This document shows positions 20,100 through 29,394 of a DNA stretch of 64,000 bases, piece after piece (the first letter of the stretch is position 1; each line of letters begins with the position of its first letter). Made by a program: the position numbers and the translations under genes. Where the stretch lies: the NCBI RefSeq assembly GCF_963678635.1, contig NC_087068.1, forward strand, positions 46,455,785 through 46,519,784, in the 5' to 3' direction. The notes below the pieces were generated by a model, which ran no database searches, was not told the origin of the DNA, and saw nothing but the letters and a program-made list of their open reading frames with translations. The DNA comes from Symsagittifera roscoffensis (Eukaryota; Xenacoelomorpha; Acoela; Convolutidae).

Positions 20100-20877
20100 T
20101 CGCTATGGCGCACGTGCGTTCCGTGAGTATGAAATCGCTGTCCGTTATGACGATATTGTTCGAATAATGGTTCGGTAGATCAAAATACGATTCAAAGATT
20201 CGTCCAAAAGGCGGTTTTTTAGCGTTCTCGCCCTCTGTCTCTAGTTCTCCGGTTTCTCTTGCCGATTTCAATTTTTTTATTATCAGATTTTTGGTGTGGG
20301 TGAGTCCTACCCCCACTCCCCGGACAAAAATATCCATCGACGTCCCCGTCGATCGCCCAAAGTCTAGGACATCGAGGTTGGATTGTGGAACACGTAGAGG
20401 ACCATCTGGGGCGACCCAGTTGGACTCGGTATTGTCATGACTGATGTATTTGACGCCGTCTCTATCGACGTCCTGAATCGTCAGGATCGTCTCTTTTGGA
20501 TCTGTCGGCAGATCATGGAGCCATTCGAGCACGCGCAAGTTTGTTAGTTCTTGCTCATGAGTCTGTTCCGCTTCTGGTTTGAACTCCACTTCCGGTTCTG
20601 ATCGATCGTCGATCCAATCTTGATCCATATCGTTCACAAAGTCGATTTCTTCTAGCATCGCCACTTCGTCCAGTCCCACCAGCGAGTCCATGACATCACT
20701 TACTACTGTCCTGTCTACAACGAAGTCCTCGCCGTACGGATTGTATTTCTTCTGGTTTTTTCCTCTCTTGCTTTGTCGTGTTTCCATAGTGAGAGGAAAG
20801 TCAGGCTGTATTCCTTTGTCAATTTTCGGTTTGTTCCGGGCAGTCCCAGTCTTCTTCGGCATAAGGTAGAGTTTCAT
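19708..20877 (-). CDS. Macro domain (TARG1/OARD1-like) at the C-terminus of element 2 polyprotein
   Basis: This frame continues the polyprotein after a frameshift near 20,830. The first 200 residues are a charged linker including IFVRGVGVGLTHT, shared with element 1. Residues about 255-389 look like a macro domain of the TARG1/OARD1 type: CAIAITADVSFKTALAADFK (ADP-ribose-binding first strand and loop), VGGMIALPP, KYLCFLVTK, ESLVLALTRLRDFLVERGV, SLSLPVYDPNRGKLHPREL, FSETDIEVYL. The lysine of the LVTK segment is kept, but the GCGLD loop that carries the catalytic aspartate in TARG1 is replaced by YDPNRGKL. It may bind ADP-ribose without hydrolysing it, or use another residue. Macro domains reverse or read ADP-ribosylation, a host defence signal, so an anti-defence role is possible but unproven. 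No downstream copy of this domain is visible for element 1 because the window ends. Confidence 0.8.
   Translation of the reverse strand: MKLYLMPKKTGTARNKPKIDKGIQPDFPLTMETRQSKRGKNQKKYNPYGEDFVVDRTVVSDVMDSLVGLDEVAMLEEIDFVNDMDQDWIDDRSEPEVEFKPEAEQTHEQELTNLRVLEWLHDLPTDPKETILTIQDVDRDGVKYISHDNTESNWVAPDGPLRVPQSNLDVLDFGRSTGTSMDIFVRGVGVGLTHTKNLIIKKLKSARETGELETEGENAKKPPFGRIFESYFDLPNHYSNNIVITDSDFILTERTCAIAITADVSFKTALAADFKREYKNIEFLWKQRPGVGGMIALPPVASQIPGKYLCFLVTKATDRQDVNPESLVLALTRLRDFLVERGVTSLSLPVYDPNRGKLHPRELYALVHVIFSETDIEVYLHKKYYLSIC
20315..20327 (-). other. Internal copy of the polypurine-tract motif (candidate central PPT)
   Basis: Element strand TTGTCCGGGGAGT is identical over 13 bases to the 3' polypurine tract at 13,116-13,128. 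It lies inside the coding region between integrase and macro domain, and element 1 has the same 13 bases at 27-39. It encodes FVRGVG, so protein conservation could also explain it. Confidence 0.45.
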
Positions 20878-21049
20878 CGTCCACCTCTACTCGCTCGGTC
20901 AACTCGAGATCCAGTGGTAGATCGCAATTGTCCACCACCTCATTCCCGTCGTTCTTGTCGCGAGTACCCCTTTCATTCACTTCACAAGCAGGATCCACTA
21001 TCAAATAGTCTCCCTCTTGCATGTCCGCTGGGATGCACCAATCCTCTGA
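20819..21049 (-). pseudogene. Polyprotein linker between integrase and macro domain, broken
   Basis: After an in-frame TAG at 21,050 the integrase frame continues for about 77 codons (SEDWCIP ... VDPACEVNE ... EEDWDCPEQ) matching the intact element 1 frame at about 520-730. A frameshift near 20,830 then moves it into the macro-domain frame. The homology shows that both breaks are damage in a once continuous polyprotein. Confidence 0.8.
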
Positions 21050-22759
21050 CTAGGCATTGTGGGGTTTGATATTCTCGTAATGAGCCGCTCTTCCAGTGCT
21101 CAGCCGATAAAAACGACCTCCTTGGTGCACCTCTGTTATCTGAAATGGACCAGGCCATTTCTTTAATAATTTCTTGGTTCCTTTTGGTGGAACCACTTCC
21201 TGGAACACCCAGACGTAGTCGCCACCTGAGTAGGCCTTCGCATCAGCTGTCCTTCTGTCAAACCTCCTTTTTTGTCTAATCTGCGCCTGTTGCGTATTCC
21301 TTCTGCATAAGTCATTGAGGTCCTGCTGTCTTCTAATAACATCCCGCACGTACGTTTGCGGTGCTGTCCTCTTCCCCTCATATTCAGGGTAGAAAAACGT
21401 CAACGGGAGCGCTTTTTCATGACCCGTTAACATCATGTGCGGACTTATTCCCGTGGTGGAATGCTCCGTGCTGTTGTAAGCACCCATCACTTGCGGCAAA
21501 TGCTTGTCCCAGTCATCCATGTAACGCGAGCAATAGACTCTCAGCATGGATACCAGTGTGCGATTTTGCCTCTCGACTAGGCCATTCGTTTGCGGGTGAT
21601 AAGTGGTCGAGTGGGCCTGCGCTACCTGCGACCTCTTCATTAACTCCTTCGTGAGATCGCCCACGAATGCTTTGCCATTGTCCGATTGGAACGTGATGGG
21701 GCAGCCATGCCTCGCTATCCATACATTTATCAGATGATCGCATGTTTCTTCCGCCGATGCTGTCATGCAGGGTGCTGCCTCCGCATACTTCGTAAAATGG
21801 TCGATCATTACCAGCACCTGATTATAGCCCGTTGCTGTCATGCAGATTTTCTGATGATCAATTTGCACCACTTCGTTGAAACCTGACGACTCTATTGACT
21901 GTAGGGGGAACCTTAGTTTCCTGGGATCCTTTGCCTGTTGACAAGACAGGCATGCGGCTATCCATTTCTCACAAGCCTTCTTCAATCCCGGCCATTCGAA
22001 TCGTTTCTGTATCCTGTTGTATACTTTGTCCACGCCTTGATGACCCATCTGATCATGTGAACGAAAGAGCAATTCGGTCTGGTACAACTGTGGTAACACT
22101 ATTGAATTGTATTTATAAAGGACCTTGTCCTCCTCTTTTCGTTTGCAGGCTACGATTCCGTCCTTGTTCAGGTACAACAAGTTGTTTCGCTTCAGGTAGA
22201 ATTGCTTCAGGATTTTATAGCTGTCTTCTTCCAAATCTCCCTTGTCTGGTGCTCCATTCTCGATCCATCTCTTCAGACTGCTCGTCATTCTGTCATTTCG
22301 TTGAGCCCTTAGGAGATCCGACAGCCTGTACCTGGCTTTCAAATACGTCTTCACCACGTTCATTTGCCCACTCATTATCTCCGGAGCATGAGCATCGTCC
22401 ATCAGCTTGACACACCATATCTTTTTCAAAGGCGTCGCTTCCTGCACAGATGGTTCCAGATTGGTACGGACGACCGTACCATGTGGCAGCAATCTGGTTG
22501 GGCGTTTCGAAACTGCTATCAGCTCGAGCTCGTCCGCGGCATTATCTACCACAGTGCCCTCTTCATCTGAGGTGTATCTGTCCCTGTCTGGATCCTGATG
22601 TGTTTCCCGGTCCAGCCCACGCTGCTTCCAGTCTACCAATAAGGAGTGGATTGCGATTTCTGACATATTGGAACTGGAAGTTGTTTCAGACGTGTTGTCC
22701 CAGGACTGGGGTCCCGAGTCAACACTTGAGTCGACTGATTCTCCAACATCATACTCCAA
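21050..22759 (-). CDS. pol: Integrase part of element 2 polyprotein
   Basis: About 569 codons with no ATG at the 5' end; this is a frame-shifted piece of the polyprotein. A linker (SSVDSGPQSW ... RPTRLLPHG) is followed by an integrase with HHCC zinc site (RSHDQMGHQG, CLSCQQAKD), the DDE core (IDHFTKYAE, QSDNGKAF, VERQNRT) and a GPY/F module (WPGPFQITEV, HYENIKPHN). It ends at a TAG where element 1 reads through with PSPEDWCL. The overall order and sequence agree with element 1 at about 65-70% by eye. It would insert the element's cDNA into host DNA, but this copy is disconnected from its reverse transcriptase by frameshifts. Confidence 0.9.
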   Translation of the reverse strand: MEYDVGESVDSSVDSGPQSWDNTSETTSSSNMSEIAIHSLLVDWKQRGLDRETHQDPDRDRYTSDEEGTVVDNAADELELIAVSKRPTRLLPHGTVVRTNLEPSVQEATPLKKIWCVKLMDDAHAPEIMSGQMNVVKTYLKARYRLSDLLRAQRNDRMTSSLKRWIENGAPDKGDLEEDSYKILKQFYLKRNNLLYLNKDGIVACKRKEEDKVLYKYNSIVLPQLYQTELLFRSHDQMGHQGVDKVYNRIQKRFEWPGLKKACEKWIAACLSCQQAKDPRKLRFPLQSIESSGFNEVVQIDHQKICMTATGYNQVLVMIDHFTKYAEAAPCMTASAEETCDHLINVWIARHGCPITFQSDNGKAFVGDLTKELMKRSQVAQAHSTTYHPQTNGLVERQNRTLVSMLRVYCSRYMDDWDKHLPQVMGAYNSTEHSTTGISPHMMLTGHEKALPLTFFYPEYEGKRTAPQTYVRDVIRRQQDLNDLCRRNTQQAQIRQKRRFDRRTADAKAYSGGDYVWVFQEVVPPKGTKKLLKKWPGPFQITEVHQGGRFYRLSTGRAAHYENIKPHNA

Positions 22760-23046
22760 GTTGTTTGAGATGTTTCTCGACTCCCCGGATCCTGACTTCC
22801 TCAGTAGTTTGGTTCTGATTCAGAGTTCCATATTCAGTGAACGAAGTTCTCAACAAGACTTCCTTCGGCATCGAGCTCACCAGCTGGTTGACAATCGACC
22901 TGCAATCCCGTTCAACGCCTCGGCTGCGAATGGACACTGGCCTCTTCTCTGTTCTCTCGGTGACAGTCAACCGCTGCATGGTCTCCATCCATTCACGATC
23001 ATGCCTATCCACTTCCCTGTCCAACAAGTCACGGAGTTTTCCCATG
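22760..23046 (-). pseudogene. RNase H-integrase linker of element 2, frame-shifted
   Basis: The pol frame ends at a stop at 23,047 and the integrase frame opens at 22,759. Between them, a third frame is open (LRDLLDREVDRHDREW ... EEVRIRGVEKHLKQL). It matches the position of the intact linker in element 1, so the region carries at least two indels. An 18-bp tandem duplication (ACGGAGTTTTCCCATGTC) lies at 23,031-23,066. A polypurine-like ATCCGGGGAGT motif is at 22,780-22,790. Confidence 0.7.
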
Positions 23047-26000
23047 TCACGGAGTTTTCACGTTCACCGTCTTGTTCAATAGAGCCATGCTGTTTATACC
23101 CAGCCTGGTTAGTTCTTGCTGTACCAAGTTGGATCGGACTAGCAGATCCAACGGAACGGGCTCGCCTCTGGCTAAAAGCTTTATCTCCGCGGCCGTCTCC
23201 ACTGGAAGATCAGGGTGTCCAGGTATAGGATGTCCTGACTTGTCTAACCACCTAGTAAGTGGCAGCTTGTCGTAGGTTTCTTTATCCAGAAAGGAAAACC
23301 CGTCTTTGATCTCTGATTGGTTAGCCTGCTTCTCCTCGAGGCGCTCATAAAATTCTGTCTTTTTACTGAGGCTATCTGCGTTCTGGTGCTTGTCACGGGT
23401 ACGGTGCTCTATGATCATGTGGTATCCATCCAGGCGCACGATCCAACGACCAATATAGCTTTGGTCCATCGAATAGGTTTTCAGCCAGGCAAGGGCACGG
23501 TTATCCACACGTAACTTGAAGGGAGCACTCCCCAGGTAGGCCCTGTATTTTTCCACGAACGTGATCACAGCAAACATCTCCGCTTTTGGTGCGCCGTACT
23601 TTATCTCAGTATCACTCAGGACTTTACTTCCGTAAGCTATCGGACGAAGAACCGTTATCCCGTTCCACTCCTGCTCTTGGTGAAGTATGCCCGATATCGC
23701 AACCACTGATGCATCCGTGTCCAGTACGAACATCCCTTTCTCTGTTGGCATGCCGAGGACCGGTGCCTCGCAAAGTTCACGCTTGATGTTCTCAAATGAA
23801 ACTTGTGCTTCATCAGTCCAAGTGAACTTTTTGCCCTTGTTTCTCATCAACCGCTGCATGGGGTATATTTTGTCAGCATACCCCTTGATGAACTCTCTAT
23901 AATAATTTGCGAATCCCAGAAAACTCATCAGCTGTGTATCTGTTTTAGGTGCCTTCCAGGTCAGCACCGCTTCAACCGCTTCAGGATCTGGTCTAACTCC
24001 ATGTTTATCAACCAGGCGGCCCAGATACTTTATGGAATCCCTGAGGATTTCACACTTAGAGGGTTTGCATTTCAGACCCGCCTGCTTCATGCAAGAAAAC
24101 ACCTCCTCCGACCTCTCTATGTGGTCTTCTAAGGTTGGTGTTGCAATCACGACATCATCAACATAACACATGATGAGATTCCCGTATTTCTTAGTGACGC
24201 TCGTGAGTGCCTGGGCCATTAGTCGCTGGAATGTGGCCGTCGCGTTGCACAATCCGAATGGCATCCTCTTCCACTGGAACAGTCCCAGCTCACACGCGAA
24301 GCCTGTCTTCTCTCGATCTTGCCTTCTAAGTGGCACTTGCCAGAATGCAGAGCCCAAATCCAACGTCGTGAAGAACTTCGCGTCTCCCAGCTTGGATAGG
24401 CTCTCATCGATGCGGGGAATCGGGTACGCGTCCTTTATAGTCACTGCGTTCAGATAACGGAAATCACAACAAAATCTGAGCTGTCCCCCTTTCTTTTTCG
24501 CCATAACCACACCACAAGCCCATGGAGACTTCGACGGCTCGATCATGTCGTACTCCATTAACATCTCGATTTCCTTCCTACACGCTTCTGACTTGTTTGG
24601 GGTCATTCTTCTCGCCCCTTCCCTATGAGGTACCGAGCCCTCTTCTATCTCAATCTCGTGCTCTACAAAATTGCAACAAACTATGTCAGCCTTATGTTTC
24701 GAAAAAACGTCTGCGTTCCGATTTAGCACCGCCCTGAGCGAATCTAGTTCCTTGTCTGATATTTTACCCTTCAGATGTTCTATCTCAGGTAGGACAGGTT
24801 TATTCACTGCTAACTCTGCCTCCGTCGGTCTCCCAGGGAAGTTGGAACAACTAGACAGCCCATCATCCGTTTCCGACTTCATTGAAAACAATTTCCTAGA
24901 AGATTTCAATTCATTCACTCTTTTCATTATACATTCTTGGTTCGCATGCAATGGAAATTTAGTTACATCAAACTTTTTCAAGTTCTCCACACTCAGAAAG
25001 TCTGTGTTCAGAGGCAAAGCGTAGCCAAGTTTCTTTCCCCGCTGTATTGTCACTGTTGTTGCTTCTGTGTTCAATAACACACTCACACACAGTCGGCTCT
25101 GAGTGAGTGAGAAGCTTCTTCCTAAAATAGCCGAGCTTTTACTGTTTGGATTTGGTACCAGACACACCTGTCTGTCATTGCTGAGTTCATTCAAGTTCCT
25201 CATCCTAAACGTCGCTACTACGGCTTGGTTTGGTTTTAATCTAACTTTTCGATCCAGAAAAATCGGCACCTTGGCCTGATTAATTAAGATCTTATTAAGA
25301 GGTCTTTTTTCATACTTTCTCTCAGGATCCTTGATCCTAATCAATCCGTCATTGAGATCGATCGTGACGTCAAAGTTGCGAACGAAATCCCTTCCTAAGA
25401 TGAACTGGTCGGATTCGTCCAAATTCTCTACTACTAGGAAGCTCATCCAAAGATGTCTTCCTCCGAGCTGCAGTGAAATGATCGGGGTTCGTCCGGCGAC
25501 AGAGATCGCTCCCTGATTGGCAGCTGCCAACCTGATGTTTGTCGGTATGAGATCCGACCTTTCGAAACCCATGTCGGTCCAAGTTTTGACTGGCATGACA
25601 CTAACCACTGCTCCCGTGTCTAGCAGTCCCTTTACTGAAAGTTGTCTGCCTTGCACGTCCAGAACGTGTGCGGCCAGATCGGCCTCGCAACCAATATGCA
25701 CCGCATCTTGTTCGAGCATCGCGTTGTGTCCGATTCGTCTGACCTTCAGCTCCTCTTTACCAATGTATATCCGGCCAACCTGATCGTTCGCATCAGTTAT
25801 GTGAGCTTTCGTGTAGATATTGATGCCATCTACATTCATCAGGATCGGGTAAGGGCCATGGACATCGATATAATGTCCGTCCACTTTCATCAGCCTCGGA
25901 CCTCCCGTTGTGAGCAGCGCTCGCACTGCCCTGGAGTCCAGTTTGGGATCCTTCTCCTTCAGGTAGTCGGCATAGATGTCCCGGTGGACTAGTGTAATCT

Positions 26001-27705
26001 CGGATGGTTCACTCAAGTTTTTGACCACCTGGTGTCCTGCGACTGAGATGATGGACATTATTTTGGTCCCCGCCTTCGTCATGCCGAAAGTCTTACCAGA
26101 TATAACGTTCAGTTTTAGTCCCTGTTTCTTGGGCTCTTCTTTGTCTTCTGCTTTTGTCGTTTTACCCAGGACATTAAGACTTTCCCGAAGATCTGTGCTC
26201 TCCAGCTCCGACCTTCCCCATTGCTCCACTTCTTTCGTGGCTAGGTCCTGTTTGACATTCTGCAGCGCTGTCCTTGCCGCCAGGCCGTAATCCACCTTGG
26301 GTGGGCTCGAGGACTCTGTTTCGAGGTTCGAGGCTACCACCTCGTCAGGCCATGTCTTAACCTTTTTGGTCGTGAAGGTGCTCGGTGTCGTCTCCTTTCT
26401 CCGAGATTCAGCCTCGTTCATCAGACGTGCTCGACTGGCCTTGACACCCGAAAGCGCCTCTTCGTGGCGGGGATGTTTCGCGTCCGCTACTGCGTCCCAA
26501 AATTGAGTACAATCCGACTTGAAGTGTCCCTCCAAATTACAGAAGAAACACCTCGGACCATATTTCATGATGAGCCCTCTGACGTACTCCTCATGATCCT
26601 CGTCGGTCGCGTCGGCGTCCTCGAGAAAGTAGCCTATGGCCTTCATGTTCTGTTTGTATGTAGAACACGCAGAAACGTGATGGTCCATCGAACCACAATT
26701 CGCGCACGACCTCCTCTTGTCCATGTCATCGCGAGGTTTGTACCAACTGGAATTCGCACCAATGTTTGTCCCGCTATAGTTGCCATAATTGCCGTAACGG
26801 TTTTGCGCCCTCGGTTTTATGAGTAAATACTCGCGTGACTTCATACGCAAGTCGTCAGGAGTGGGTACCGGATCAAGCGACAGGGTGAAGTGAGTGGCCA
26901 ACATCGTCTTCAACTCCTCACTCCTTACTTTATCCATGAACTTCGAAGCAATCGCCAAGTTTCGCTCGGATATTCTCTCATCCGGGTTGCTTCTCCTCCT
27001 GAGCAATTCAAGGTCGTCCAAGAATTTATCTATTGATTCTTCATCTCTCTGACGCCTCTTCTCGAACTTCACCATAGCCTGGTGCCCTTGTACTCCAGAG
27101 CCGAAACAATTCAGCAGGATGTCGAATATCTTGCGAGCGCTGTCTCTCTCATTGGCTCTTTTCGCCATTACACAATTTAATGCAGTACCCTCCAGGTTGC
27201 TCGTCAGCGCGCTGCACTCTTTTTTCTTGGAGAGATTCTCTTCCTCAAAGTGTAACTTCATCACCTCTATCCAAGTATCAATGCAGCTGTCCGACTCGTC
27301 TTTATGTGACTTCGGCTTTTTCAGTGTTCTTCTTGACCTCTCTCCTCTCTCGGTTGACTTCGAGAGTTTGGTGATGAATGTTAAAAGAGATCTGTTCAGA
27401 GGCTCAAACATCGAGGCATACATCGTTGTGTCTTGTGAGGCATACATCGTTGTGTCTTGGATCTGGTACTGAACTGACTTGTGGCACGGTTGGCAATCTT
27501 GTCTCCGGGGTGGCATCTGCATCCGGCGGGACTGGATTCGTCCAGCCAGGCCTCTGCGGGTCTGCCCTTGGCCGCTCCTTGTTTCTATGTTCGTAGTTCG
27601 TTCTCGAGCCTTGCTGGGCTCTGGCACTGTTGCCTGTACCATCTCCAACATTCGCATGGCGTGAGCGCTCCCTTGAGTTGGAATGCTCCTGCCAACTACT
27701 CCCAT
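23047..27705 (-). CDS. pol: Gag core, protease, reverse transcriptase and RNase H of element 2
   Basis: 1,552 codons in one frame. True homology with element 1 starts near 27,460; the first 80 codons or so are the wrong frame over Gag. It contains the Gag core (CIDTWIEVMKL, about 145), two CX2CX4HX4C knuckles (CANCGSMDHHVSAC and CFFCNLEGHFKSDC), an aspartic protease (LLDTGAVVSVMP), reverse transcriptase (LRFCCDFRYLNAV, CYVDDVVI) and RNase H (VLDTDASVVAISG, HQNADSLSKK). A 24-bp in-frame duplication (QDTTMYAS twice) sits near 27,411-27,458. The frame is full length for these domains, but Gag N-terminus and integrase are in other frames, so the copy is unlikely to make a full polyprotein. Confidence 0.92.
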   Translation of the reverse strand: MGVVGRSIPTQGSAHAMRMLEMVQATVPEPSKARERTTNIETRSGQGQTRRGLAGRIQSRRMQMPPRRQDCQPCHKSVQYQIQDTTMYASQDTTMYASMFEPLNRSLLTFITKLSKSTERGERSRRTLKKPKSHKDESDSCIDTWIEVMKLHFEEENLSKKKECSALTSNLEGTALNCVMAKRANERDSARKIFDILLNCFGSGVQGHQAMVKFEKRRQRDEESIDKFLDDLELLRRRSNPDERISERNLAIASKFMDKVRSEELKTMLATHFTLSLDPVPTPDDLRMKSREYLLIKPRAQNRYGNYGNYSGTNIGANSSWYKPRDDMDKRRSCANCGSMDHHVSACSTYKQNMKAIGYFLEDADATDEDHEEYVRGLIMKYGPRCFFCNLEGHFKSDCTQFWDAVADAKHPRHEEALSGVKASRARLMNEAESRRKETTPSTFTTKKVKTWPDEVVASNLETESSSPPKVDYGLAARTALQNVKQDLATKEVEQWGRSELESTDLRESLNVLGKTTKAEDKEEPKKQGLKLNVISGKTFGMTKAGTKIMSIISVAGHQVVKNLSEPSEITLVHRDIYADYLKEKDPKLDSRAVRALLTTGGPRLMKVDGHYIDVHGPYPILMNVDGINIYTKAHITDANDQVGRIYIGKEELKVRRIGHNAMLEQDAVHIGCEADLAAHVLDVQGRQLSVKGLLDTGAVVSVMPVKTWTDMGFERSDLIPTNIRLAAANQGAISVAGRTPIISLQLGGRHLWMSFLVVENLDESDQFILGRDFVRNFDVTIDLNDGLIRIKDPERKYEKRPLNKILINQAKVPIFLDRKVRLKPNQAVVATFRMRNLNELSNDRQVCLVPNPNSKSSAILGRSFSLTQSRLCVSVLLNTEATTVTIQRGKKLGYALPLNTDFLSVENLKKFDVTKFPLHANQECIMKRVNELKSSRKLFSMKSETDDGLSSCSNFPGRPTEAELAVNKPVLPEIEHLKGKISDKELDSLRAVLNRNADVFSKHKADIVCCNFVEHEIEIEEGSVPHREGARRMTPNKSEACRKEIEMLMEYDMIEPSKSPWACGVVMAKKKGGQLRFCCDFRYLNAVTIKDAYPIPRIDESLSKLGDAKFFTTLDLGSAFWQVPLRRQDREKTGFACELGLFQWKRMPFGLCNATATFQRLMAQALTSVTKKYGNLIMCYVDDVVIATPTLEDHIERSEEVFSCMKQAGLKCKPSKCEILRDSIKYLGRLVDKHGVRPDPEAVEAVLTWKAPKTDTQLMSFLGFANYYREFIKGYADKIYPMQRLMRNKGKKFTWTDEAQVSFENIKRELCEAPVLGMPTEKGMFVLDTDASVVAISGILHQEQEWNGITVLRPIAYGSKVLSDTEIKYGAPKAEMFAVITFVEKYRAYLGSAPFKLRVDNRALAWLKTYSMDQSYIGRWIVRLDGYHMIIEHRTRDKHQNADSLSKKTEFYERLEEKQANQSEIKDGFSFLDKETYDKLPLTRWLDKSGHPIPGHPDLPVETAAEIKLLARGEPVPLDLLVRSNLVQQELTRLGINSMALLNKTVNVKTP

Positions 27706-28768
27706 TCAGGATAGCGTCAAGCTTCCGCATCATCAAGTCAGATTTGGCGTCCAACCTCTTTTCCAGGCCAGTCATCGTTTGGGCGTAGGTATTATCATGA
27801 TCATTTAATAATCGCTCGATCTCTCTTGTCATCCTAGCCTCTCTTTCCTCTGACTCTTTGTTTGCCTGTGCCAGGCTCTCAGCCAGGCATTGATCGGTGT
27901 TACGAATCAATTGAGCCTGATCAAACCTCGCCTGCGACTTCACGTGCGTTAGCTCATCTTTCAAACTCTCTCGACCATGGTGAGCTCTCTCGTCAACTTG
28001 ATCTATCCTCTTAGTCATGTCCCGCCTCAAATCATCCAGGCCATTCATCACACCAGCGAACATGTCACTTATGTCACCAGCTGCCCCCAATGGCGGGGTT
28101 AGCCCCAGAGAAGACGAGGTCAACTGCGGCTGTAACCTAGTACTCGATGACGCACCGCCCTTTTGCTTGTGCATTGACGTCATCAGTCTGTCGAAGGTTG
28201 ATGACGCTCCCATCGTTATCCCATCTGACATGGGCCTGGTCGGCAAGGCTGATAACGCCTTCCCGTTCTTATCGTTCCTTGGGCACGGTGTGAAATTCAC
28301 ATCCGGATGGGATGTCTCCGGGTAGTCATAACTGGAAGTTAAACCTACAGTTGGTAGTGACGCCATGCGCTCGTCGTACAATGACTTCCAACTCTTCTTG
28401 GCCTTCGAACCCGGTTGTTCTTCACTCGGGCTTATACTCGACATCATTGCATTGTTGCTCTGCTTGGCCAGGGATGAGTGGGTACTAGCCGAATGTGAGT
28501 ATTCTCCCCTCCACCTGTGACTCTTGGTCTCCGATTTGGACATTCCCTTGAATAAGACTTCCTCTCGCGGCTCGACCTCGGAACGCTCCGAGGTCTCCTC
28601 CGTCCTCTCGACTTCCTCCCGCTCGAGGTCCTCGCTCGGCTCAAAGTCGGGTCTAATGAGCGTCTGTTCTTCCTCGTCAAAGGGGTCCACAAGCGTTTCG
28701 CTCGCGGTTCCGGTTTCGGCCCTCCGCCTTTGATCGCCATCGAGGTTTTTCTCGCTCCTCAATCTCAT
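27404..28768 (-). CDS. gag: Gag N-terminal part of element 2
   Basis: The frame is open to 28,860, and the first ATG is at 28,768. The product is highly charged, with acidic stretches (EEEQTLIRPDFEPSEDLERE), then a long coiled coil (about residues 225-345: LRRDMTKRIDQVDERAHHGR onward), then a basic QG/R-rich end. Layout matches the N-terminal 400 residues of element 1. The correct frame passes to the pol frame at about 27,460, where element 1 has no break, so the change of frame is a mutation here rather than programmed frameshifting. A pyrimidine/CCCCAG acceptor-like site with a CTACTAAG branch-like motif lies just upstream at about 28,893-28,910. Confidence 0.8.
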   Translation of the reverse strand: MRLRSEKNLDGDQRRRAETGTASETLVDPFDEEEQTLIRPDFEPSEDLEREEVERTEETSERSEVEPREEVLFKGMSKSETKSHRWRGEYSHSASTHSSLAKQSNNAMMSSISPSEEQPGSKAKKSWKSLYDERMASLPTVGLTSSYDYPETSHPDVNFTPCPRNDKNGKALSALPTRPMSDGITMGASSTFDRLMTSMHKQKGGASSSTRLQPQLTSSSLGLTPPLGAAGDISDMFAGVMNGLDDLRRDMTKRIDQVDERAHHGRESLKDELTHVKSQARFDQAQLIRNTDQCLAESLAQANKESEEREARMTREIERLLNDHDNTYAQTMTGLEKRLDAKSDLMMRKLDAILNGSSWQEHSNSRERSRHANVGDGTGNSARAQQGSRTNYEHRNKERPRADPQRPGWTNPVPPDADATPETRLPTVPQVSSVPDPRHNDVCLTRHNDVCLDV

Positions 28769-28822
28769 TTCGCTCACTGAAAGATCAGGTTGACCTTTAG
28801 TCGATTCTTTTTCGTCAAACAC

Positions 28823-29394
28823 GTCGGAGGCGCTGCTTGCTAAACGAGGACTGGCTACGCCTAGTTTTAAATTTTCGCGTGCTCCCCTTACTCAGCCTGG
28901 GGATCTTAGTAGTCAATCCTAACGAGTCCCTGCGCTGCATGCTTTGTTACAAAAACAATTTTCGTATGATTTAATGGCGACGCACACGTACCGCAAACAA
29001 ATTCAAGTTAAATTACTTAACGCTGCCTCCTCGATCTCGTAAGTATCAAGAGTGTCTCTTAGATTTCTCAATGACAATCTTAGTGACTCCGTTAGAGTTA
29101 CACACACACAGGGCCTGCTCAGTATTGATATAATGCTAGCTCAACCCTGTCGTATATTATAACAGTATCACAAAATTTTCACAAGATATAATCAACACAC
29201 CAAACACAATAGATAATCAGATAAGAATATCCTACAGGTGACAGCGACCTTTTGTCAGTATCAATTTATCGCCACACAATTTATCAAGTCACTGCTTTGT
29301 TAAAATTAAACAATCTTTGATGAAAAGCAGTGATGACTCAGAAACAGATCAATAAAACTTAGTCTTAAAGAAAAAAGACTTCCCTCAATCGGAA
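28823..29394. other. Element 2 leader, gag-proximal part
   Basis: Non-coding and AT-rich with no recognised motif other than the possible splice acceptor near 28,895. Confidence 0.4.

Noticed and set aside
27404-27705. Programmed frameshift between Gag and Pol in element 2
   Set aside because: Element 1 is in one frame here and no slippery heptamer is seen; a mutation is simpler.
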